Below, one piece after another: positions 49,285 to 57,181 of a stretch of DNA of 64,000 nt. Under the pieces are notes generated by a model. The model was given only the letters and a program-made list of their open reading frames with translations. It made no database searches and had not been told where the DNA came from. Position numbers and translations under genes: made by a program. Within the stretch, counting starts at the first letter, position 1, and every line of letters starts with the position of its first letter. Origin of the DNA: Grimontia kaedaensis (GTDB taxonomy: Bacteria > Pseudomonadota > Gammaproteobacteria > Enterobacterales > Vibrionaceae); contig NZ_CP082275.1 of assembly GCF_023746615.1 (NCBI RefSeq), forward strand, positions 744,001 through 808,000, written 5' to 3'.

Positions 49285-49695
49285 ATGAGTCTTTTTAATG
49301 TGTTCAATGTGACCGGTTCTGCCATGAGTGCAGAGTCCGTTCGACTCAACACCACATCCAGTAACCTGGCAAACGCTAACTCAGTGAGCAGCTCAGCAGC
49401 AGAGACGTACAAAGCACGTCACCCTGTGTTCGCCGCAGAGTTAAATAAATACCAGCAAGGCGACAGCGTGCCGGTTCGTGTTGCAGGTATCGTTGAAAGT
49501 CAGAAGCCGCTGCGTGCGGAATATAACCCTGAACACCCAATGGCAAATGCGGAAGGCTATATTTACAAGCCCAATGTCAACGTGATGGAAGAGATGGCCA
49601 ACATGATTTCGGCATCCCGTTCTTATCAAACCAACGTAGAAGTAGCAGAAGCAAGCAAACAAATGCTGATGCGCACACTACAAATGGGCAAATAA
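49285..49695 (+). CDS. flgC: FlgC, proximal rod protein
   Basis: A 136-residue rod protein with the N-terminal signature LNTTSSNLANANSVSS and the C-terminal helix around MANMISASRSYQTNVEVAEA. It starts three bases after the flgB stop. The NVMEEMANMISASRSYQ segment is typical of FlgC. The length is usual. Confidence 0.94.
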   Translation: MSLFNVFNVTGSAMSAESVRLNTTSSNLANANSVSSSAAETYKARHPVFAAELNKYQQGDSVPVRVAGIVESQKPLRAEYNPEHPMANAEGYIYKPNVNVMEEMANMISASRSYQTNVEVAEASKQMLMRTLQMGK

Positions 49696-49712
49696 GGTAG
49701 GAGTACGGCACT

Positions 49713-50468
49713 ATGAATCCTATTGACGGCGCAGGCGGAGCAGGTGGCGGTAGCTACATCGACCAGCTCAAAGCGCTGCAAGAAAAGCAACGTGCTGAGC
49801 GTGGTGATACTGGGGAGAAAGTCACTGGCCAGACCGACCTTAAGCAAGAAGATTTCTTGTCACTGCTGACCAAGCAGTTGGCAAACCAGGACCCGTTCAA
49901 GCCTGTTGATAACGAGCAGATGATTGCACAGATGGCATCATTCGCAACCGTCGACGGCATCGGAAAAATGAACGACCAATTCGGGTCCCTGAATGCGGCC
50001 ATGACATCCAGTCAGGCGCTGCAGGCATCCTCTCTGGTAGGTCAGGATGTATTGGTTCCAGGTAACGAAGGCTTCAAATCAGCGGATGGTGGCATTGCCG
50101 GTATGGTGAAACTGCCACAAGCCCTGAACGATGTGATTGTCCGAATCCAGAACGAGCGTGGCGAGCTGCTGAGAACCTTCAGCATGGGTGCCAAGTCTCC
50201 GGGGGATCACCGTGTTGAGTGGGACGGCAAAGACGATGCCGGCAACTCACTGCCGGAAGGTAATTACAAAGTCAACGTAAGCGGTAACATTGATGGTAAG
50301 TCTCAGGATCTTGAGCTTTCCACCTACGCGAACGTCAACAGTGTTCTATTGGGGAATGGCGACGGTAACGTGATGTTGAACATCGCCGGTTACGCATCTC
50401 CGGTCAAACTCACCGAAGTGCTTGAAGTAGGTAAATCATCCAGCCTTGGCAACGTGAGCAAAAGCTAA
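49713..50468 (+). CDS. flgD: FlgD, hook-capping protein
   Basis: A 251-residue protein that caps the growing hook. The N-terminal export and assembly region shows QEDFLSLLTKQLANQDPFKP, and the C-terminal part contains the tudor-like and Ig-like domains (GDHRVEWDGKDDAGNSLPEG). A glycine-rich start (GAGGAGGGS) is natural disorder. It follows flgC after 17 bases. Confidence 0.93.
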   Translation: MNPIDGAGGAGGGSYIDQLKALQEKQRAERGDTGEKVTGQTDLKQEDFLSLLTKQLANQDPFKPVDNEQMIAQMASFATVDGIGKMNDQFGSLNAAMTSSQALQASSLVGQDVLVPGNEGFKSADGGIAGMVKLPQALNDVIVRIQNERGELLRTFSMGAKSPGDHRVEWDGKDDAGNSLPEGNYKVNVSGNIDGKSQDLELSTYANVNSVLLGNGDGNVMLNIAGYASPVKLTEVLEVGKSSSLGNVSKS

Positions 50469-50489
50469 AAGGACAGAGGAGTTCCAGCA

Positions 50490-51797
50490 ATGGCTTTAAA
50501 TATCGCACTGAGTGGCCTGGCGGCCGCTCAAAAAGACATGAGCACCACCAGTAACAACATTGCGAACGCCAACACTTTTGGTTTTAAAGAGTCGCGTGCC
50601 GAGTTTGGTGATGTGTATTCAGCGTCGATTTTCTCGAATGCGAAGACCACCACAGGTAGCGGTGTGCAAACCTCGATTGTTGCGCAGCAGTTCCATGAAG
50701 GTTCCAGTATCTACACCAATAACCCACTGGATCTGCGTATCAGTGGTAACGGTTACTTCGCGGTGGCTAACGACAACCTTGCAACGCAAGACAACGTGTT
50801 GACCCGCAACGGTGCTTTCCACCTTGATAAAAACAACAACATTGTTAACTCAGAGGGTCAGTTCCTGCTGGGCTACAACGTTGATAATGAAACATTGCAA
50901 GTAGGTTCTTTTGAGCCGAAAGCGCTGAACGTGCCAGATCAGTTTGGTCAGCCACGTGCATCTGAAAAGGTCGATATTGGTTTGAACCTGCCAGCAGGTG
51001 GCGCAGAAAAAGATCCAGCGCTATTCAATCCTGAAGACCCAGACACATACAATAAATCGACGTCAGCCACGATCTTTGACTCACTGGGCCAGCCATACAA
51101 ACTGACCACTTATTACGTCAAAGATAACGTGACACCGAACAAGTGGGCCGTTTACTACACGGCAACAGACGCGACCGGTGAAAAGCCGCTGAGTCTGACT
51201 GCCGGTGAATTTACCAGTGCCACCGGTCAAGTAGGTCACTCGATTGAATTTAACAGTGACGGTTCTGTTAATACCGTAAACAACGGCGCGCCAATTCAGA
51301 CCGTAGAGTTTGGCCCTAACGGTGCAGGTCTTGAAATGAACGGTGCGGATGGTGCGCAGGCGCTGACTATCAACTTCGAAGAGCCAACGCAGTACGCATC
51401 ACCGTTTGAAATGCGTAAGTTCACTGAAGATGGTGCAACCACGGGCTACCTGGCTAAAGTGGACATTGATCCGAAAGGTACCATCATGGCGACTTACAGT
51501 AACGGTGAAAACGTTGCATTAGGTCGCGTGGCAATGGTTCGCGTATCTAACCAGCAGGGTCTTTCCCAAGCGGGTAACACCCAGTGGAAAGTGACTCAAC
51601 AGTCTGGTGAAGCGATTTGGGGTGAAGCGATGCAAGGCGCGTTCGGCAAGGTGAAAAGCGGTACTATCGAACAGTCAAACATCGACATGACCCAAGAGCT
51701 GGTAGACTTGATCACCGCACAGCGAAACTTCCAGGCTAACTCCCGTTCGTTGGAAGTAGGCAACCAGATGCAACAAACGATTCTCCAGATTCGTTAA
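50490..51797 (+). CDS. flgE: FlgE, hook protein
   Basis: A 435-residue hook subunit. The N-terminal axial region LSGLAAAQKDMSTTSNNIAN and the C-terminal IDMTQELVDLITAQRNFQAN are the conserved rod-type helices; the middle is the surface domain with a variable sequence. It is the last gene before a terminator, and flgF then has its own promoter. Confidence 0.94.
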   Translation: MALNIALSGLAAAQKDMSTTSNNIANANTFGFKESRAEFGDVYSASIFSNAKTTTGSGVQTSIVAQQFHEGSSIYTNNPLDLRISGNGYFAVANDNLATQDNVLTRNGAFHLDKNNNIVNSEGQFLLGYNVDNETLQVGSFEPKALNVPDQFGQPRASEKVDIGLNLPAGGAEKDPALFNPEDPDTYNKSTSATIFDSLGQPYKLTTYYVKDNVTPNKWAVYYTATDATGEKPLSLTAGEFTSATGQVGHSIEFNSDGSVNTVNNGAPIQTVEFGPNGAGLEMNGADGAQALTINFEEPTQYASPFEMRKFTEDGATTGYLAKVDIDPKGTIMATYSNGENVALGRVAMVRVSNQQGLSQAGNTQWKVTQQSGEAIWGEAMQGAFGKVKSGTIEQSNIDMTQELVDLITAQRNFQANSRSLEVGNQMQQTILQIR

Positions 51798-51814
51798 TCG
51801 CTACTTGTGTTCTT

Positions 51815-51846
51815 TTGCCGCTCGGCTACCGGGCGGCAATTCTTTT
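51815..51846 (+). terminator. Terminator of flgBCDE
   Basis: TTGCCGCTCGG, loop CTA, CCGGGCGGCAA (one G-T pair) followed by TTCTTTT. Confidence 0.8.
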
Positions 51847-51924
51847 CCCAGAACGACTCTCATCTCTCTCCTTAACTTGCTCAATTATTGCGCTAAAGTA
51901 TTGTAAAAATACAAAATAAATTTT

Positions 51925-51939
51925 TGGCACTCTTCTTGC
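51925..51939 (+). promoter_or_regulatory. Sigma-54 promoter of flgFGHIJ
   Basis: TGGCACTCTTCTTGC is almost an exact sigma-54 consensus (TGGCAC-N5-TTGC), ending 36 bases before flgF. Confidence 0.92.
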
Positions 51940-51974
51940 TTTCTTTAATGTATAAGCGACAGGAGAACGTCTTA

Positions 51975-52724
51975 ATGGATCGCGCACTATTTCTCGCCAT
52001 GAGTGGCGCCAAACAAGATATGCAGGCTTTGCAGTTGCGTGCCAACAACCTGGCTAACGCCAGTACTACCGGCTTTCGCGCTGATTTAGAGCAAGCTCGT
52101 GCCATGCAGGCATACGGTGAAGGTTTGCCTACCCGTGTGTTCAACATGACAGAGCGCCCAGGGCATAGCTTTGCACAAGGCTCAACCATCACCACAGGTC
52201 GTGAACTTGACGTCGCGATTAAAGGTGACGGATGGCTGGCGGTTTTGGATGGCACCGGCCAGGAAGGTTACACCCGCGTGGGTAACCTGAAAGTCGACCA
52301 AACAGGCATGCTGCAAAATGGTCATGGTCATTTGATCCTAGGTGAGCGCGGTGCGCCTATTTTCCTTCCTTTGCCCGTTTCGAAAATTGAAATTGGAACT
52401 GATGGCACGGTGTCAGTGTTACCACAGGGTGCGCCACCGGAAGCGATGGAAGAAGTTGACCGTATCAAACTTGTCCGCCCGAATAACGAAGAGCTTTTCA
52501 AAGACAAAAACGGTGTGTTCAAGCCGATTAATCCCGGCACTGTATATGAAGCCGATGCGGGCGTATCGCTACTGACCGGCGCGCTGGAAGGCAGTAACGT
52601 CAACCCAATCAGCGAGATGACGGGATTGATTGACCTTCAGCGTCACTTTGAAATGCAAGTCAAACTAATGAAGACCGCAGAGGAAATGGATCAAGCATCT
52701 AACTCTCTGCTGCGCTTGGGTTAA
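51975..52724 (+). CDS. flgF: FlgF, proximal rod protein
   Basis: A 249-residue rod protein. MDRALFLAMSGAKQDMQALQ is the typical FlgF start, followed by LRANNLANASTTGFRADL. The C-terminal helix reads MTGLIDLQRHFEMQVKLMKT. The frame opens 17 codons earlier but this crosses the sigma-54 promoter, so the ATG at 51975 behind AGGAG is used. It begins flgFGHIJ. Confidence 0.94.
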   Translation: MDRALFLAMSGAKQDMQALQLRANNLANASTTGFRADLEQARAMQAYGEGLPTRVFNMTERPGHSFAQGSTITTGRELDVAIKGDGWLAVLDGTGQEGYTRVGNLKVDQTGMLQNGHGHLILGERGAPIFLPLPVSKIEIGTDGTVSVLPQGAPPEAMEEVDRIKLVRPNNEELFKDKNGVFKPINPGTVYEADAGVSLLTGALEGSNVNPISEMTGLIDLQRHFEMQVKLMKTAEEMDQASNSLLRLG

Positions 52725-52740
52725 TTGAGAGGAATTCAGT

Positions 52741-53529
52741 ATGCATCCAGCACTGTGGGTGAGTAAAACCGGCCTAGACGCACAACAGACCAACATTTCG
52801 ACGATTTCGAATAACTTGGCAAACGCCTCAACGGTGGGCTTTAAAAAGTCCCGTGCGGTTTTTGAAGATTTGTTTTACCAGAATATCAATCAGCCAGGCG
52901 GTCAGTCTTCGCAGAATACCGAACTGCCAAGCGGATTGATGTTAGGTGCCGGTTCAAAAGTGGTGGCAACGCAGCGCGTTCACACCAACGGTAATGCCCA
53001 AACCACCAACAACGCTCTCGACCTGATGATCGAAGGCGATGGTTTCTTCCAGATTTTGCTGCCAGACGGCAACATCGGTTACCAGCGTAACGGCCAGTTC
53101 ACTCTTAATGATGAAGGTGTGATTGTGACCTCTGGTGCGGGCTATCCGCTCGAGCCGGAAATTGTTGTACCGCCTGATGCTATTCAGGTAACTATTGGTA
53201 CCGATGGTGAAGTCTCTGCGAGATTACGTGGACAGCAAGCTAACGCCGTTATTGGTCAGATTACTACGGTAGACTTCATTAACCCGGGTGGCCTTGAGCC
53301 AATCGGACAGAACCTTTACCTGCCAACTGGCGCAAGCGGTGACCCTCAAGAGGGTGTGCCGGGTCTTGATGGTCTTGGCAGCGTTCGACAATCAATGCTG
53401 GAAACCTCCAACGTTAACGTAACCGAAGAACTGGTAAACATGATCGAAGCGCAGCGAGTTTATGAAATGAACTCCAAGGTGATTTCGTCTGTCGACCAGA
53501 TGCTTAGTTACGTCAACCAGCAGCTATAA
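52741..53529 (+). CDS. flgG: FlgG, distal rod protein
   Basis: A 262-residue distal rod subunit, with the N-terminal signature TISNNLANASTVGFKKSR and the C-terminal VNVTEELVNMIEAQRVYEMN. The distal-rod feature LYLPTGASGDPQEGVPG is kept in the middle. The length matches other FlgG proteins. It is 16 bases after flgF. Confidence 0.95.
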   Translation: MHPALWVSKTGLDAQQTNISTISNNLANASTVGFKKSRAVFEDLFYQNINQPGGQSSQNTELPSGLMLGAGSKVVATQRVHTNGNAQTTNNALDLMIEGDGFFQILLPDGNIGYQRNGQFTLNDEGVIVTSGAGYPLEPEIVVPPDAIQVTIGTDGEVSARLRGQQANAVIGQITTVDFINPGGLEPIGQNLYLPTGASGDPQEGVPGLDGLGSVRQSMLETSNVNVTEELVNMIEAQRVYEMNSKVISSVDQMLSYVNQQL

Positions 53530-53544
53530 CGGAGTAAAGCGCGG

Positions 53545-54336
53545 ATGAAAAAGTTACTGATCACAGGTTTTATGCTGGCGACAATATCCGGCTGTGAAAT
53601 GATGAGCCCTGAAGCTTTTCTCGCAGAAAACCAGAGCGAAGTGGTGCAGGGAACAACGGAAACTGATGCCGTTGAGGGTACCACTGATCCTGGCAACGAA
53701 GGTTTGATTGGTTTGCTTCGCCAACGCGAAGACCCGGTTGCGGGAGACCCAAACTGGACGCCGCTTCATCCGACGCGTCAACCTGAGCATTATGCTACAG
53801 CGACAGGTTCATTGTTCAGTGCCGTGAGCGCGCAAGATCTTTACGACGATACAAAACCACGCGGTATCGGTGACATTGTGACTGTGATGCTGGAAGAGAA
53901 AACGCAGGCGAAAAAGAGCGCCAGCAGTGATGCGGCAAAATCCAGTGATTTGAGCATGGATCCATTGGAGTTCGGTGGTCAGGAAGTCACGATTGGCGAG
54001 CGTAATCTTTCTTATGCAGCAGCTCATGACAATTCAACCAGCGGTTCGACCAGTGCAGATCAGAGCAACAGCATTTCCGGTTCGATTTCTGTAGAAGTGA
54101 TTGATGTGATGTCTAACGGTAACCTGATGATCCGTGGTGAGAAATGGCTGACACTGAACACTGGCGACGAATATATCCGCCTCAGTGGTACCATACGTCC
54201 TGACGATATCACCTCAGAAAACACGATTGCGTCCACGCGTATTTCCAACGCACGAATTCAGTACTCAGGGACTGGTGATCGTCAAGATACGCAAGATCAG
54301 GGATTCTTGGCACGATTCTTTAATGTCGTTCTATAA
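53545..54336 (+). CDS. flgH: FlgH, L-ring lipoprotein
   Basis: A 263-residue L-ring subunit. The lipobox ISGCEMM has Cys17. GSLFSAVSAQDLYDDTKPRG and GDIVTVMLEEKTQAKKSASS are the FlgH core motifs, and VMSNGNLMIRGEKWLTLN is typical for the C-terminal half. It forms the outer-membrane ring around the rod. It follows flgG by 15 bases. Confidence 0.95.
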   Translation: MKKLLITGFMLATISGCEMMSPEAFLAENQSEVVQGTTETDAVEGTTDPGNEGLIGLLRQREDPVAGDPNWTPLHPTRQPEHYATATGSLFSAVSAQDLYDDTKPRGIGDIVTVMLEEKTQAKKSASSDAAKSSDLSMDPLEFGGQEVTIGERNLSYAAAHDNSTSGSTSADQSNSISGSISVEVIDVMSNGNLMIRGEKWLTLNTGDEYIRLSGTIRPDDITSENTIASTRISNARIQYSGTGDRQDTQDQGFLARFFNVVL

Positions 54337-54364
54337 CGCGTAACAAAGTTGCCGGAGAATTGAC

Positions 54365-55456
54365 GTGAAGAGTTGGCTAAAGCTGTTTTTGATTGCCGTA
54401 TTGATTGCCCCAGTGGCGCAGGCTGCCCGCATTAAAGATGTGTCGGAAGTTGCAGGCGTACGAAGCAACCAACTGGTGGGATACGGATTGGTGGTAGGTC
54501 TTGCCGGAACGGGTGAGAGTACACCGTTTACCGATCAAAGCTTTAACGCCATGCTGAAGAACTTCGGCATTCAATTGCCCCCAGGCACTAAACCTAAAAC
54601 CAAGAACGTGGCGGCTGTTGCCGTGAGTGCTGAGCTGCCAGCGTTTTCTAAACAAGGTCAGAAAATTGACATCACAGTGTCGTCTATTGGTTCTGCAAAG
54701 AGCTTACGCGGCGGCACATTAGTGCAGACCTTTATGAAAGGTCTCGACGGCAAAGTCTACGCAGTGGCACAGGGTAACCTGATTGTTGGCGGCTTCAGTG
54801 CAGAAGGTGCTGACGGCTCCTCGATTGTTGGTAATACACCAACCGTTGGCCGTATTACCAATGGCGCAACAGTCGAGCAGGAAGTTCCTTCACCTTTTGG
54901 CCGTGGCGATCACATTACCTTCAATCTGTTTGAGTCTGATTTCACCACCGCGCAGCGCATGGCGGACTCCATCAACAGTTTCCTTGGACCAAATACCGCA
55001 TCAGCGATGGATTCCACGTCAGTGCGTGTTCGTGCGCCACGTGATTTATCCCAGCGTGTTGCTTTCCTTTCTACGGTAGAAAACCTTGAGTTTGTGCCAG
55101 CAGACGCAGCCGCAAAAATCATTGTTAACAGCCGAACCGGTACCATTGTCGTTGGACAAAACGTTCGTCTTCGCCCTGCGGCTATTACGCACGGCGGTAT
55201 GACGGTCACCATTAATGAAAACCTTCAGGTGAGCCAACCGGGCGCGTTTTCAGGTGGCGAAACCGTGGTAGTGCCAGATTCCGGTGTGGAAGTGACGGAA
55301 GAAGATGGCCGAATGTTCCACTTCAAGCCAGGTGTCACGCTGGATGATTTAGTCCGCGCCGTGAATGGCGTTGGTGCGGCACCATCAGATTTAATGGCAA
55401 TCTTGCAAGCGCTCAAGCAAGCGGGCGCCATTGACGGTCAACTGATAGTGATTTAA
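54365..55456 (+). CDS. flgI: FlgI, P-ring protein
   Basis: A 363-residue periplasmic protein with a signal peptide (WLKLFLIAVLIAPVAQA). The core shows RIKDVSEVAGVRSNQLVGYG and GLVVGLAGTGESTPFTDQS, conserved in all FlgI. The start is GTG at 54365 behind GGAG; no ATG is better placed. It forms the P ring with help from FlgA and DsbA-type disulfide formation. It follows flgH by 28 bases. Confidence 0.95.
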   Translation: MKSWLKLFLIAVLIAPVAQAARIKDVSEVAGVRSNQLVGYGLVVGLAGTGESTPFTDQSFNAMLKNFGIQLPPGTKPKTKNVAAVAVSAELPAFSKQGQKIDITVSSIGSAKSLRGGTLVQTFMKGLDGKVYAVAQGNLIVGGFSAEGADGSSIVGNTPTVGRITNGATVEQEVPSPFGRGDHITFNLFESDFTTAQRMADSINSFLGPNTASAMDSTSVRVRAPRDLSQRVAFLSTVENLEFVPADAAAKIIVNSRTGTIVVGQNVRLRPAAITHGGMTVTINENLQVSQPGAFSGGETVVVPDSGVEVTEEDGRMFHFKPGVTLDDLVRAVNGVGAAPSDLMAILQALKQAGAIDGQLIVI

Positions 55457-55459
55457 GCC

Positions 55460-56440
55460 ATGAAAGCACCATTAGATACCGGATTTATTCACGACCTCAG
55501 CCGCTTGGATATTCTTCGCCAGAAGGCGGCGAATGGTGAGCAGTCAGACGATGCATTGTATGCGGCGGCTGAACAGTTCGAAGCACTGTTTACTCAAATG
55601 CTGTTCAAATCGATGCGAAGTGCTAACGAAGCCTTCGAGTCAGATTTGATTGATAACCGTACCTCTAAGTTCTACGAACAAATGGCGGATGAGCAGCTTT
55701 CCAGTGCACTTTCACGAGAGGGCTCCCTGGGTCTGGCTGACTTGATTGTTCAGCAATTTAAAGGGCTGCAAAACAGCGAGCCTATGGACGTAGGTGATAA
55801 CAGTGCGAGCGATCGTATTCGCCTACAACCAACCATACCACTCGCGCCAAATACGACGGAAGAGGAGTCAGCAGAGCAAGCACTGCAGCCGCTTTCTGAA
55901 GACACGGTTATTCCAACTCCACATATGCTGGCACAGCAAAACGCAGCGCCAAAAGTGGAAAGCAGTAAGCCATTCGAAACACCGGATGAGTTCGTTAGCC
56001 GCCTGACGCCTTACGCGAAAAAGGCAGCGCGAACATTGGGCACAGATCCTGCGATTTTGATTGCACAGGCCGCGCTGGAAACAGGTTGGGGTAAGAAGGT
56101 GATCGCCAATGCGCGTGGTTCCAGCCACAACCTTTTCAACATCAAAGCGGATCCCCGCTGGGATGGCAATAAAGTGGCGACTCAGACACTGGAGTTCCAT
56201 GATGATATCCCAGTGCAGGAAATGGCTTCATTTCGTGCCTATCCTTCATATGAAGACAGTTTTAACGATTATGTGAGCTTCCTTAACCGGAATCCTCGCT
56301 ATTCAACGGCGCTTCAACAGACAGCAGAACCGGAGCAATTTATCCGAGGTCTGCACCAAGCTGGTTACGCGACAGATCCTCAGTACTCAGACAAAGTGAT
56401 CAGCGTATTCAACCGCGTAAAAGGAATGATGGAGCAATAA
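55460..56440 (+). CDS. flgJ: FlgJ, rod cap and peptidoglycan hydrolase
   Basis: A 326-residue bifunctional protein. The N-terminal part (about 1-100; EQFEALFTQMLFKSMRSAN) is the rod-scaffold domain, an acidic linker follows, and a glucosaminidase-type domain covers about 175-326 (ILIAQAALETGWGKKVIAN, with the catalytic glutamate in ALETGWG, then SSHNLFNIKAD). It opens the cell wall for the rod. It starts three bases after flgI. Confidence 0.95.
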   Translation: MKAPLDTGFIHDLSRLDILRQKAANGEQSDDALYAAAEQFEALFTQMLFKSMRSANEAFESDLIDNRTSKFYEQMADEQLSSALSREGSLGLADLIVQQFKGLQNSEPMDVGDNSASDRIRLQPTIPLAPNTTEEESAEQALQPLSEDTVIPTPHMLAQQNAAPKVESSKPFETPDEFVSRLTPYAKKAARTLGTDPAILIAQAALETGWGKKVIANARGSSHNLFNIKADPRWDGNKVATQTLEFHDDIPVQEMASFRAYPSYEDSFNDYVSFLNRNPRYSTALQQTAEPEQFIRGLHQAGYATDPQYSDKVISVFNRVKGMMEQ

Positions 56441-56494
56441 CTCGCGAGAGCGGTAAGTTGTTGTCCGCTCTGTCACAGCGAAAGGTAGAAACCC

Positions 56495-56953
56495 ATGGCA
56501 GAGCAACCATCTTCTCCTGAACAGGCACCAACGCCAGCTCCCCATAGTCTGGCGAAGCATGCTCAGGGTTCTATTCACCGCGATCCCTTTATCCGCGCCT
56601 TTCTTGATAAAACGCCGAAAGATATCGCGGAGTCGTTCACCGATGCACAACTCCTTCAACTAAAACTCATGTTTGGTACCCGTGCCAAGGCTCAGCATGC
56701 AGTTGACTTCCGACCTATCATTGGCGGTTTTGGGTGGAATTATTATCTGGTTTTCCTGTTTGGGCGTAACCGTCGTGAACTGACCCGTGCGGAGCAAAGA
56801 GCGGCGAGTGCAGGGCGGGTTGTTGCATTGTTGGTATGTAGCTTTGTACTGTTTTCTATTGTCATCACCTCGCTTTATTTGCTGAAGTCATTCCTTGGCA
56901 TCGATCTTTTGCCCAACTTTTCGCTGGGTCTTTGGAGCTGGCTTAACAGTTGA
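56495..56953 (+). CDS. Unknown membrane protein between flgJ and flgK
   Basis: A 152-residue protein. A proline-rich N-terminus of about 22 residues is followed by a helical cytoplasmic-looking domain (SIHRDPFIRAFLDKTPKDIA, then SFTDAQLLQLKLMFG), a conserved-looking aromatic segment (RPIIGGFGWNYYLVFLFG), a basic turn (RNRRELTRAEQR) and a hydrophobic stretch with one or two helices (VVALLVCSFVLFSIVITSLY). It stands alone between flgJ and flgK on the flagellar strand, 54 bases after flgJ. I have no firm function. Similar small proteins in vibrio genomes have been labelled as shikimate enzymes, which this sequence does not support. Confidence 0.65.
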   Translation: MAEQPSSPEQAPTPAPHSLAKHAQGSIHRDPFIRAFLDKTPKDIAESFTDAQLLQLKLMFGTRAKAQHAVDFRPIIGGFGWNYYLVFLFGRNRRELTRAEQRAASAGRVVALLVCSFVLFSIVITSLYLLKSFLGIDLLPNFSLGLWSWLNS

Positions 56954-57109
56954 TATACCCAAACAGCCGGAAGATTTCGGTTTCAGCGATCATCTTCTGG
57001 TCGTCCCGGTAGATAACATGGCGGCAATCCCTTGCCATTAGCGGCACAGAGCGACGCCAAGTCGTTGAAAATATCACCCATCTTATTGAATTTCAGACCC
57101 TAAACTCTA

Positions 57110-57124
57110 TGGCATGATTCTTGA
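57110..57124 (+). promoter_or_regulatory. Degenerate sigma-54-like element upstream of flgK
   Basis: TGGCATGATTCTTGA keeps TGGCA and the correct spacing, but has GA instead of GC at the -12 position. It lies 57 bases before flgK in a 228-bp gap that holds no gene. Confidence 0.4.
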
Positions 57125-57181
57125 ATTGTTCTTTTCAATAGACAATTTCGTAGGTTATGCGTTTCCGCATACGGGGGCAGA

